In this document: in pieces, positions 1-7,673 of the stretch
How the letters are laid out: every line of letters starts with the position of its first letter
Position numbering within the stretch: position 1 is the stretch's first letter
Source of the DNA: an uncultured Veillonella sp.
GTDB lineage: Bacteria; Bacillota; Negativicutes; Veillonellales; Veillonellaceae
Length of the DNA stretch: 17,759 nt
NCBI GenBank assembly: GCA_900550455.1
Contig: URSE01000016.1
Coordinates: 1 to 17,759 of the forward strand
Direction: 5' to 3'
Translations under genes and position numbers: made by a program
The notes under the pieces: model-generated
Told to the model about the DNA's origin: nothing
Databases searched by the model: none
What the model saw: the letters and a program-made list of their open reading frames with translations, nothing else

Positions 1-2035
1 ACAAGCCAAAAGAGCACCTTATTCCTTGGTGCTGATTATCTGTCTCTTGGTGGGCCTGGTGGCAGGTTTGGTGCTAGTGCAACAACGAAACCAAGTGGAA
101 AGTGCACAAAATCAAATTGAAAATATCATTGATTATGATGCTGTTTTACGGGCTGCAGCCTTTGAAAAATATCCATCTGTAGAAGCCTTTGATAAACTTA
201 AAGCAGCCCATGTAACGGCCTTAGCCATCTATGATAGAACTTTGGAAAAAGCAATGGATGCAGGGGAAGTTAAGGTCTATCGAGATACTGATTTCAATGG
301 TAACTTGGCCCTTTTAAATGGCCCAGCCAAACCGGGGGCTCTTTACTTAGGACCAGTGCCCCTTAAGGAAGGTTATTACCAAGAAATCAAAGAAGACCTA
401 ATCCACCGATTGGGGGCTGACAAGGTCATTGAAACATATAGTAATCAAGGACCTGTTATTGAATTGACAGGAGCTCCTTACGATTCCTTTATGAAGATGA
501 ACCTGGGTATCTCCCGTTTGCAAGGGCAAGAAGTGGCGAACAGAGGCTTTAATGTCATCCTTCGTCCAACCAACTATCGAGGCGTATCTAAGGATGATTT
601 GTCCTACTTCTTCAACCGCGTCGATGGGATTCCCCGTGTTACAGGTGTAGTCTTTGTTGGGAAAGAGGCTTTGGGCTATCCAAGTCTTCTCAATGAATCT
701 CTTACGAACTTTAACAATCGCCATATCCCAGTGATTGGCATAGAAGCAACCAACCAACTACAGTATGAACCGCAAGCAGGTTTTAATGAAATGGCCTTAG
801 CACAAGGTTATAGTATCGGTCGCCTCTATACAATTTCCAAGGATGAAATGAAGAAACTTTCCGTTTCAGAGGTATCCCAACGCTTCTACATCTCTGATAT
901 GGAGCGGAATATTCGCTTTAATCTCTTCCCTATGTTTGAAGCGGGTAAGGATAATCAAACAGCTTTGGCTACCACCCTTAAGGCTATTGATGATGCATCC
1001 ACTAAGTTAGCGGATAAAGGCTTTACCTTCGGCCGTGGGTCCGTTTATCCAAACTATACTCCGAGTCCTTTGCTTGTAGCCATCACCATGATTGGAGCCA
1101 TCGCGCTCTTTACCTTGGTGGCTAATATGCTGCTTCCTATGAAGTGGCATAAGCAAATGGTTCTCTTCGCCTTCCTATCCTTTATATCCGTCATTATCTA
1201 CATGTTGACTAGCGGTACCCTGATTACCCAATTGTGGGCCCTGTCTTCAGCTGTTATGGCTCCGGTAGGTGCTATGATTTACCTCATGGATACTTGGATC
1301 TACCGCGGCGGGCAAGATCAACAATCAACCTTCCGGTCTATGGTCTATGCAGTGGCATGCTTGGCCCTTGCGGCTATCTTAGCGGCCATCGGTGGCATCT
1401 ATATTGGCGCTATGTTAGGAAATACGCGGTTCTTCATGGAATTTGCTATCTTCCGGGGCGTTAAGTTAACCTTCGTCTTACCAGTTCTCTTAACTGCTTG
1501 GGCGTATATGCAACGATTCCCATTGTGGAAGGGACGCACTATTAATTCGTTAGAAGAAACTAAAACCTTTATCAAGGAATTTATCACTATGGATGTAAAA
1601 TTCTACATCTTCTTGATTTTAGGTGCATTGATGGCTGTGGTGTATGTCTTTGTAGGTCGGTCTGGTCATACGGCAGGGGTGCCAGTGCCAGGTATTGAAA
1701 TGACACTTCGTCGCTTCTTAGAAAATACCCTCTATGCTCGTCCTCGGGAAAAAGAATTCATCATCGGTCATCCTGCATTGATGCTAGCTGCATTTGCCTT
1801 CTTCCGTAAATGGCCTATGGTAATCCACTTTATTTTGACAGTTGCTGGTGTTATAGGTGTAGCGTCCATGGTAGAAACATTCTGTCATGTGCGGACACCA
1901 GTGTATATGACTGTAATGCGGGGCCTAGATGGCTGGTGGATTGGCCTATTCTTTGGTATTATTGCTATTTTGCTTATCCGCATTCTTACTTATATCACCC
2001 AGTGGTATAAGCAAGGGGAGGGGCACCATGAGTAA
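1..2035 (+). CDS. DUF5693 family polytopic membrane protein (5' partial)
   Basis: The reading frame is open to the first bases of the window (first full codon at 2), so the true start lies upstream; 677 residues are visible. It begins with basic residues and one membrane segment (about residues 9-26). A soluble, presumably extracytoplasmic domain follows (about 30-350), with stretches such as NVILRPTNYRG and VVFVGKEALGYP that resemble DUF5693 proteins as I remember them. The C-terminal half (about 355-665) is very hydrophobic, with roughly eight or more membrane segments. The biochemical function is unknown; no catalytic motif is recognisable. Its stop overlaps the csaB start by 8 nt, which implies translational coupling and suggests a role in making, exporting or sensing the wall polymer that CsaB modifies (inference). 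The TTG at 26 lies inside the first membrane segment and is unlikely to be the real start. Confidence 0.8.
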   Translation, partial: QAKRAPYSLVLIICLLVGLVAGLVLVQQRNQVESAQNQIENIIDYDAVLRAAAFEKYPSVEAFDKLKAAHVTALAIYDRTLEKAMDAGEVKVYRDTDFNGNLALLNGPAKPGALYLGPVPLKEGYYQEIKEDLIHRLGADKVIETYSNQGPVIELTGAPYDSFMKMNLGISRLQGQEVANRGFNVILRPTNYRGVSKDDLSYFFNRVDGIPRVTGVVFVGKEALGYPSLLNESLTNFNNRHIPVIGIEATNQLQYEPQAGFNEMALAQGYSIGRLYTISKDEMKKLSVSEVSQRFYISDMERNIRFNLFPMFEAGKDNQTALATTLKAIDDASTKLADKGFTFGRGSVYPNYTPSPLLVAITMIGAIALFTLVANMLLPMKWHKQMVLFAFLSFISVIIYMLTSGTLITQLWALSSAVMAPVGAMIYLMDTWIYRGGQDQQSTFRSMVYAVACLALAAILAAIGGIYIGAMLGNTRFFMEFAIFRGVKLTFVLPVLLTAWAYMQRFPLWKGRTINSLEETKTFIKEFITMDVKFYIFLILGALMAVVYVFVGRSGHTAGVPVPGIEMTLRRFLENTLYARPREKEFIIGHPALMLAAFAFFRKWPMVIHFILTVAGVIGVASMVETFCHVRTPVYMTVMRGLDGWWIGLFFGIIAILLIRILTYITQWYKQGEGHHE
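2013..2023 (+). promoter_or_regulatory. Ribosome binding site deciding the csaB start
   Basis: A strong purine-rich AAGGGGAGGGG tract sits inside the end of the DUF5693 gene, with its GGAG core 7 nt before the ATG at 2028. It favours 2028 over the in-frame upstream ATG at 1929, which would add 33 hydrophobic residues absent from the family. Confidence 0.7.
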
Positions 2036-3122
2036 AATTGTTATTTCCGGCTACTACGGATTTGGCAATGCTGGGGATGAGGCCATGTTGTCGGCCATCA
2101 TAACGGCCATCCGAAAGGAAGATGAAGAGGTACATATAACTGTGATTTCTGGGAATCCAGTACAAACCTCTGCTAAGCATGGGGTAGAGGCGGTTGGAAC
2201 CTTTGCGGGTCCAGCCATCGTAAAAGCCCTTATGGACTGTGACCTCCTCATCTCAGGAGGTGGTAGTCTCCTACAAGATGCGACTAGTGTAAAGAATGTA
2301 TACTATTACCTCAGCATTATGTCTCTTGCTAAACTGCTTGGTAAACGGGTTGTTCTCTATGCCCAAGGCATAGGACCGCTGACTAAGCCGACCACCCGTT
2401 GGGCCGTTAAATCCGTCCTTAATCGCATGGATTTAATTACTGTCCGCGACTTACCGTCCCAAGGTCTCTTGGAGGAGATTGGGGTAAAACCTGAGCTGGT
2501 TCAAGTGACTGCGGATGCAGTTCTTACCATGCCTATAGCGGATGCTAGTAAGGGGGAGTCGCGGCTCCAAGCGGCTGGCCTAAAGCCAGGCTGTCGCCGT
2601 ATAGGTATAGCAGTCCGCTCCTGGAAGGATCAAGTGGCCTATCGAAAGGCGCTGGCAGGGGCCTTGGCCGCCTTGCACCAAAGCCATCAGGTGGAGGTCC
2701 TCTTTATCCCTATGTCCCATCCTGAGGACACGGAAGAAGCCAAGACGGTGGCGGCCTATATGGGAAATGCTCCCTATGTGCATCTTCTTGAAGAATCTTT
2801 TACTACAAGCCAATTTCTAGAGTTGGCAGGGGCTGTAGATATCATGATTGGTGTCCGCCTCCATGCGCTAGTCTTTGCCTCTCTCATGGGTAAGCCTGTA
2901 GTGGGTATTTCCTATGATCCCAAGATTGATGCCTTCTTGCACATGATTGAGCAAGAAGCTATGGGGACTATGGAAAGGCTTGATCAAGATAAACTTTACG
3001 CCCGTCTGGTTGATTTACTAGAGGAAAAAGGGGATTATCAACACTCCTTTGACCGTATAGAAAGCCTGAGAAAAATATCATTCCGCAGTGCTCAATTAGC
3101 TTTGGCATTGCTTAAACAATAG
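2028..3122 (+). CDS. csaB: Polysaccharide pyruvyl transferase CsaB
   Basis: 364 residues, the usual length for CsaB. It transfers a ketal pyruvate from phosphoenolpyruvate to a secondary cell-wall polysaccharide; such pyruvylated polymers anchor SLH-domain proteins in other Firmicutes and in Thermus. Family hallmarks are visible in order: GYYGFGNAGDEA (residues 9-20), the glycine-rich GGGSLLQD (77-84), YAQGIGPL (111-118), the TVRD segment (138-141), TADAVL (161-166), and near the C-terminus GVRLHAL (275-281) followed by GISYDP (293-298). These fit the GT-B-like PS_pyruv_trans fold. There is no signal peptide, so it should be cytoplasmic. The start is set by the ribosome site just upstream. 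It overlaps the DUF5693 gene by 8 nt and is followed 19 nt later by transketolase. The exact polymer acceptor in this organism cannot be told from sequence. Confidence 0.9.
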   Translation: MSKIVISGYYGFGNAGDEAMLSAIITAIRKEDEEVHITVISGNPVQTSAKHGVEAVGTFAGPAIVKALMDCDLLISGGGSLLQDATSVKNVYYYLSIMSLAKLLGKRVVLYAQGIGPLTKPTTRWAVKSVLNRMDLITVRDLPSQGLLEEIGVKPELVQVTADAVLTMPIADASKGESRLQAAGLKPGCRRIGIAVRSWKDQVAYRKALAGALAALHQSHQVEVLFIPMSHPEDTEEAKTVAAYMGNAPYVHLLEESFTTSQFLELAGAVDIMIGVRLHALVFASLMGKPVVGISYDPKIDAFLHMIEQEAMGTMERLDQDKLYARLVDLLEEKGDYQHSFDRIESLRKISFRSAQLALALLKQ

Positions 3123-3141
3123 TAGAAAGGATGGTCTTTAT

Positions 3142-3972
3142 ATGACTCCATTAACAGCAGAAGAAAAGGTATTGCTCGCTGAGAAGGCGAAGGCAATTCG
3201 CGTATCCATTGTGAAATCCGTAACGGGTGCTAAATCTGGCCATCCAGGTGGGTCCTTGTCTATAGCGGACCTTATGGCTCTGCTCTACTTCAAGGAAATG
3301 AATATCGATCCTAAGAATCCTCAGATGGACGGGCGAGACCGCTTAGTTCTTTCCAAGGGACATGCTGCACCAGCCCTCTATAGTGCCTTGGCTGAAAAGG
3401 GCTACTTCCCTAAAGACGAATTGAATCACCTTCGTAAGATTGACCATATGTTGCAAGGCCATCCTGATATGAAACATACACCAGGTGTGGATATGTCCAC
3501 TGGATCCTTGGGGCAAGGGATTTCCGCTGCCTGTGGTATGGCCTTAGCAGGCAAGCTAGACAAGTCTCTAGCTCGCGTGTATGCCATCTTGGGTGATGGC
3601 GAGTTGGAAGAAGGGCAAGTGTGGGAAGCGGCTATGTTCGCAGGTCACTACAAGCTCAATAATTTGACTGCTTTCGTCGACTTCAACGGCTTGCAAATTG
3701 ATGGTGATATTACAAAGGTCTTGTCTCCATTGCCAATTCCAGAAAAATTCGTTGCTTTCCAATGGCATGTCATTGAAGTGAATGGTCATGACTTTGATCA
3801 ATTGCATCAAGCTATTGAAGAAGCTAAGACAGTAACCGATAAACCAACCTGTATTGTTATGCATACGGTCAAGGGTAAGGGGGTATCCGCTATGGAAGGC
3901 CAAGCAGGCTGGCATGGTAAGGCACCATCTGCAGAAGAATGCGTAGAATTTGTGAAAGAGTTGGAGGCGTAA
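3142..3972 (+). CDS. Transketolase, N-terminal (TPP-binding) subunit
   Basis: 276 residues, matching the first half of a full-length transketolase. It would act with the next gene product as a heteromeric transketolase, moving two-carbon units between sugar phosphates in the non-oxidative pentose phosphate pathway. Visible marks are GHPGGSLS (33-40), SKGHAAPALY (71-80), GHP (106-108), and the thiamine-diphosphate motif starting GDGELEEGQ (151-159) and ending at N182 in DFNGLQIDG. The late WHGKAP (257-262) carries the conserved histidine. The AGAAAGGATGG tract just upstream serves as ribosome site. The stop lies 2 nt before the start of the C-terminal subunit. Separate N and C subunits are common in anaerobic Firmicutes and archaea, so this is a normal split rather than a frameshift. 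Confidence 0.95.
   Translation: MTPLTAEEKVLLAEKAKAIRVSIVKSVTGAKSGHPGGSLSIADLMALLYFKEMNIDPKNPQMDGRDRLVLSKGHAAPALYSALAEKGYFPKDELNHLRKIDHMLQGHPDMKHTPGVDMSTGSLGQGISAACGMALAGKLDKSLARVYAILGDGELEEGQVWEAAMFAGHYKLNNLTAFVDFNGLQIDGDITKVLSPLPIPEKFVAFQWHVIEVNGHDFDQLHQAIEEAKTVTDKPTCIVMHTVKGKGVSAMEGQAGWHGKAPSAEECVEFVKELEA
3963..3967 (+). promoter_or_regulatory. Ribosome binding site for transketolase C-terminal subunit
   Basis: GGAGG within the last codons of the N-subunit gene, 7 nt before the ATG at 3975. It supports that start over the in-frame upstream ATG at 3939, whose extra 12 residues do not resemble the family. Confidence 0.75.
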
Positions 3973-3974
3973 TC

Positions 3975-4907
3975 ATGGGTAAAGCAACACGTGAAGCTTA
4001 CGGCAATGCATTAGCAGTTGTAGGCGCTAAGAACAAGAATATCGTAGTATTGGATGCGGACTTGTCCAAATCTACTAAGACCAATGTATTCAAAGAGCAA
4101 TTCCCAGACCGCTTCTTTAACGTAGGGATTGCTGAACAAAACCTCATCTCTGTAGGGGCAGGCTTGGCTGCGGCAGGTAAGATTCCATTTGTATCTTCCT
4201 TCGCTATGTTCGCTACCGGTCGTGCCTTTGAACAAATTCGCAATGCTGTTTGTTATCCAAAACTCAATGTTAAGGTATGCGCTACTCACGCAGGCATTAC
4301 CGTTGGCGAGGATGGGGCTACCCACCAATCCCTTGAAGATATCGCATGCATGCGGGTCCTTCCTAATATGACTGTGGTTGTTCCAGCGGATGAAGCGGAA
4401 ACTACATCTGTTATCGAATGGGCTGCCAACTACCAAGGTCCTGTATATGTCCGTTTAGGCCGGGCTGGTGTGGATGATACGACTCCAGCGGGCTATCAAT
4501 TCGTGCCAGGTAAATCACAAACCCTAGTAGAGGGGGCTGACCTAACTATCATCGCATGTGGCGCCTTGGTTGGCCCTGCTGTTGAAGGTGCTAAGGAATT
4601 GGCGCAAGCAGGTATCTCTGCTCGCGTAATCAACATGGCTTCTATTAAGCCAATCGACAAGGATGCTATTGTGAAAGCTGCTCAAGAAACAGGGGCTATC
4701 CTAACGGCTGAAGAACATAATGTATTGGGTGGTTTAGGCTCTGCTGTAGCTGAAGTTGTAGTCCAAGAAGCACCGGTACCTATGGCCTTCGTAGGAGTAC
4801 AAGATAGCTTTGGCGAATCGGGCACACCAAAAGAATTGATGGCTAAATACGGTTTGACTGCTAAGGATATTGTAGCGGCAGCCAAGAAGCTTGTGGCGCG
4901 CAAATAG
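3975..4907 (+). CDS. Transketolase, C-terminal (pyrimidine-binding) subunit
   Basis: 310 residues with the Transket_pyr domain (about 4-165) followed by the transketolase C domain (about 185-300). It completes the active site of the preceding subunit: VGIAEQN (50-56) contains the conserved glutamate E54 that activates thiamine diphosphate, and SSFAMFATGRAFEQIR (74-89) and HAGITVGEDGATHQS (105-119) are transketolase/DXS-type substrate and cofactor segments. TAEEHN (244-249) marks the C-terminal domain. It resembles 1-deoxyxylulose-5-phosphate synthase in fold, but the two-gene arrangement and the length point to transketolase. Translation is probably coupled to the N-subunit (2-nt gap), which would favour equal amounts. 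ftsE follows after 9 nt. Confidence 0.94.
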   Translation: MGKATREAYGNALAVVGAKNKNIVVLDADLSKSTKTNVFKEQFPDRFFNVGIAEQNLISVGAGLAAAGKIPFVSSFAMFATGRAFEQIRNAVCYPKLNVKVCATHAGITVGEDGATHQSLEDIACMRVLPNMTVVVPADEAETTSVIEWAANYQGPVYVRLGRAGVDDTTPAGYQFVPGKSQTLVEGADLTIIACGALVGPAVEGAKELAQAGISARVINMASIKPIDKDAIVKAAQETGAILTAEEHNVLGGLGSAVAEVVVQEAPVPMAFVGVQDSFGESGTPKELMAKYGLTAKDIVAAAKKLVARK

Positions 4908-4916
4908 GAGTCTAGG

Positions 4917-5612
4917 ATGATTGAATTTCAAAATGTAACTAAGGTCTACGACAATGGTGCGGTAGCCTTAGATAATGTAACCATTCATATTGAAAAAGGC
5001 GAGTTTGTCCTCGTTGTAGGCCACTCTGGGGCCGGTAAATCCACCCTCTTTAAGTTACTTACCCACGAGGTAATCCCAGATGAAGGGTCTGTTATCGTTA
5101 ATAGCGTTGATGTAACTCAGATTAAAGGTTCTAAGGTACCTATGCTCCGTCGTAAATTAGGCGTTGTATTCCAAGACTTCCGCCTCCTACCTAATAAAAC
5201 AGTGGGGGAAAATATAGCCTTTGCCTTGGAAGTAATTGAAGAAAAACGGTCTGTTATCAAAGAAAAGGTTAATCATGTCCTTGATTTAGTCGGCCTTACC
5301 GATAAAAAAGATGATTATCCAGAAGACTTGTCTGGGGGGGAACAACAACGGGTTGCCATTGCACGCGCTATTGTCAATCGCCCAGCGGTTCTCATCGCCG
5401 ATGAACCAACTGGTAACTTGGATCCTATTACAAGTCGTGATATAGTGGACCTCTTTAAGCGGATAAACAACTATGGGACGACTGTTGTTATGATTACTCA
5501 TAATATGGATATTGTATCCTACCTTAATAAACGCGTAATCGCTCTAGAAAATGGACGCGTTGTAAGTGATCAATTGAAAGGTGTCGCATTTAATGAAACT
5601 CAGAACATTTAG
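4917..5612 (+). CDS. ftsE: Cell division ATP-binding protein FtsE
   Basis: 231 residues, standard FtsE length. It is the cytoplasmic ATPase of the FtsEX complex, which transmits ATP hydrolysis across the membrane to control peptidoglycan hydrolysis at division or elongation. Visible ABC motifs are Walker A GHSGAGKST (35-43), the Q-loop in VFQDFRLLPN (about 83-92), the signature LSGGEQQR (about 140-147), Walker B VLIADEPTGNLD, and the switch histidine in MITHN. The start at 4917 has a TAGGAG ribosome site. The gene ends inside ftsX with a 20-nt overlap. The signature motif is encoded across a run of seven G residues (5334-5340). Confidence 0.96.
   Translation: MIEFQNVTKVYDNGAVALDNVTIHIEKGEFVLVVGHSGAGKSTLFKLLTHEVIPDEGSVIVNSVDVTQIKGSKVPMLRRKLGVVFQDFRLLPNKTVGENIAFALEVIEEKRSVIKEKVNHVLDLVGLTDKKDDYPEDLSGGEQQRVAIARAIVNRPAVLIADEPTGNLDPITSRDIVDLFKRINNYGTTVVMITHNMDIVSYLNKRVIALENGRVVSDQLKGVAFNETQNI
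5577..5583 (+). promoter_or_regulatory. Ribosome binding site deciding the ftsX start
   Basis: AAAGGTG lies 9 nt before the ATG at 5593. It overlaps the alternative GTG at 5581, which has no comparable upstream site. The protein from 5593 begins MKLRTFSYF, as expected for FtsX. Confidence 0.6.
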
Positions 5613-6483
5613 CTACTTCGTAAAAGAAGCCTTTAAATCCATGCGCCGCAATGGTCTGATGACATTGGCTTCTATCTCTACTGTCGCCTTATCCCTCTTT
5701 ATGTTGGGGGTCTTCCTCTGTGGTGTAGTCAATCTCAATAATATGGCTGCATCCTTGGAAACGCAGGTGCAATTGTCTGTTTATCTTAAGGATGACCTTA
5801 CTACCAACCAAATTATGGAGACTGGTAAGGCTGTAAAAAGCCAACCTCACATCAAAGAACTCAAATTTGTCACTAAAGATCAAGCCCTGCAAGATTTTAA
5901 GAGCCGCTTAGGGGATGATCAAAAGCAGATGATTGACTCTTTAGAAGGGGTTAACCCATTGCCTAATTCCTACATCGTAACCTTCGAAAATCCGCAAGAT
6001 GTAAAGCTAGCGGCTAAGGAATTGGCCACAGTGCCGGGCGTTGAATCCGTTCATTATGGTCAAGATGTAGTTGATGAACTCTTCAAGATTACCCAAATTA
6101 TCCGTATTGGTGGTATCGTGCTTATCGCCTTCTTGGCTGCAGCAACGCTCTTTATCATCTCCAATACCATTCGTTTGACAGTCTTTGCTCGCCGTAAAGA
6201 AATTGCCATTATGAAGTACGTCGGTGCGACTAATGGTTTTATCCGTTGGCCCTTCGTTATTGAAGGTATGCTATTAGGCTGTATTGGGGGCCTGATAGCT
6301 GTCGCTTGCACAGGGGAGTTCTACTATTTCATCACTTCTGAAATAGAACAATCCTTAGCTTTCTTCCCCTTGGTACCAATGTTCCCAATCTTCTACCAAT
6401 TGGCAGTCGCTTTGTTAATTATCGGTATCTTTGTAGGGGCTATTGGTTCTGCTATTTCCTTGCGACAATACATGCGCGTATAA
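5593..6483 (+). CDS. ftsX: Cell division protein FtsX, permease-like
   Basis: 296 residues with classic FtsX topology: a short basic cytoplasmic N-terminus with the conserved FKSMRRNGLM stretch, membrane segment 1 (about 20-42), a large extracytoplasmic loop (about 43-165) that would contact the secreted hydrolase, then three membrane segments (about 168-190, 213-240, 262-288). The conserved RLTVFARRKEI and MKYVGAT segments lie in the cytoplasmic loop between segments 2 and 3. FtsX does not transport; it relays conformational change from FtsE. The start at 5593 is preferred, giving a 20-nt overlap with ftsE. The gene 11 nt downstream encodes a coiled-coil peptidase, the expected type of partner. 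Confidence 0.95.
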   Translation: MKLRTFSYFVKEAFKSMRRNGLMTLASISTVALSLFMLGVFLCGVVNLNNMAASLETQVQLSVYLKDDLTTNQIMETGKAVKSQPHIKELKFVTKDQALQDFKSRLGDDQKQMIDSLEGVNPLPNSYIVTFENPQDVKLAAKELATVPGVESVHYGQDVVDELFKITQIIRIGGIVLIAFLAAATLFIISNTIRLTVFARRKEIAIMKYVGATNGFIRWPFVIEGMLLGCIGGLIAVACTGEFYYFITSEIEQSLAFFPLVPMFPIFYQLAVALLIIGIFVGAIGSAISLRQYMRV

Positions 6484-6494
6484 GAGAAGGTCTT

Positions 6495-7673
6495 ATGTTA
6501 CAAAATAAATGGAAAAATCGTCTAGCCGCTATCTTAGTGTGTGGCTTGGCCGTAACGGCTCCATTGGTAGCCTACGCAGAAGACGAAGATTTACAACAAC
6601 AAATTGATAGCTATCAACAGCAAATTCAAGAGCAGCAAGGGGTTAAGGCCGATGCAGAAAAACGAATAGGTCAACAAACCACTAACCTGCAACAGGCTGA
6701 AGAAGAACTCAAGAAGGCCCAAGACGAGTTGGCCGCTATTCAAGGCCAGCGGAAGGCTGTAGAAGGGGATATTGCGGTTACTCAAAAGAAGTTGGATGAG
6801 GCTCAAAAACGCTTGGCTAAGCGGGAAGTGGTCTTCCAAAAGCGGGTTCGTGATATTTACATCAACGGCCGTCTTTCTTATCTAGAAGTGGTTTTGGGGT
6901 CTAAGGACTTTAACGACTTTGCCAATCGAGTACAGGTCTTGAAGCGTATCATTGATGCGGATATCAAGCTCATCAATGGCATTAAGGAAGAACGAGCTGA
7001 CATCGCTAGTCAAAAGGATAAATTGGAGGCCGATCGGGCTAAGATTGTAGACCTAGAAAAACAAGCCCAAGCAAAACAAGCTGAGATTGAACAACGTAAG
7101 CAAACGTATGCACAACTCTTGGCTAAGGCTAGGACTGATCAAGCTGGTTCTATCGAAAAAATTCAGGAATTGGAAGCAGCCTCCCAACAAGTTCGCAATA
7201 TCATTGCGCAACGGCAAGCGGAACGGGCCGCTCAAGCAGCCCAAGCGGCAGCTGGTGGCGGTGGCGGTTATAACTGGGTACAAGGATCTGGAGCCCTTTC
7301 TTGGCCTGTATCTAGCCATGAAATTACCTCTGGTTTTGGGGGGCGTTACCACCCAATTTCTGGCCGTTATATCTTCCATGATGGTATTGATATCGCTGCT
7401 GATTATGGAGAACCAGTCCATGCAGCTGATGGGGGTACCGTTATCTATGCAGGATGGATTTCTGGCTATGGTAATGTGGTTATTATCGACCATGGGAATG
7501 GTATGTCTACCCTCTACGCCCATAATGAATCTCTGAATGTATCTGAAGGCCAAGGGGTAAGTAAGGGCTCTGTTATTGCCTATGCTGGCTCTACAGGTAA
7601 CTCTACAGGTCCTCATCTTCACTTTGAAGTGCGGATCAATGATGAGCCTCAAAATCCATTGGGGTACTTATAA
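6495..7673 (+). CDS. Secreted coiled-coil M23 peptidase, FtsEX partner (EnvC/CwlO-like)
   Basis: 392 residues. The N-terminus has a signal peptide with probable cleavage after AYA (about residue 28). A long Gln/Lys/Glu-rich coiled coil runs from 30 to about 250 and contains GRLSYLEVVLGSKDFNDFAN (125-144), typical of FtsX-regulated hydrolases such as CwlO, PcsB and EnvC. A glycine run (254-258) links it to a LytM/M23 domain (about 268-392). The zinc and catalytic residues are present: H295 and D299 in HDGID, H343 in YAH, and H374 and H376 in HLH. So, unlike E. coli EnvC, whose LytM domain is degenerate, this should itself cut peptidoglycan cross-links. Automatic naming as 'murein hydrolase activator' may mislead. 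It shares one base with the next gene (TAATG). Confidence 0.9.
   Translation: MLQNKWKNRLAAILVCGLAVTAPLVAYAEDEDLQQQIDSYQQQIQEQQGVKADAEKRIGQQTTNLQQAEEELKKAQDELAAIQGQRKAVEGDIAVTQKKLDEAQKRLAKREVVFQKRVRDIYINGRLSYLEVVLGSKDFNDFANRVQVLKRIIDADIKLINGIKEERADIASQKDKLEADRAKIVDLEKQAQAKQAEIEQRKQTYAQLLAKARTDQAGSIEKIQELEAASQQVRNIIAQRQAERAAQAAQAAAGGGGGYNWVQGSGALSWPVSSHEITSGFGGRYHPISGRYIFHDGIDIAADYGEPVHAADGGTVIYAGWISGYGNVVIIDHGNGMSTLYAHNESLNVSEGQGVSKGSVIAYAGSTGNSTGPHLHFEVRINDEPQNPLGYL

Noticed and set aside
3970..3977. Stop and start between the transketolase halves read as a frameshifted full-length gene
   Set aside because: The C-half has its own GGAGG site and both halves match the usual two-subunit lengths, so this is a genuine split transketolase.
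5334..5340. Run of seven G in ftsE (and another at 10648-10654 in nadD) as possible phase-variation tracts
   Set aside because: Both fall in Gly-Gly codons of conserved motifs in normally essential genes. Similar G6 runs occur elsewhere at Gly codons, so codon use explains them.
7053..7652. 199-codon open frame on the minus strand opposite the M23 peptidase gene
   Set aside because: It lies wholly within a well-supported gene, its protein has no recognisable domain and it fits no operon; it is a shadow frame.
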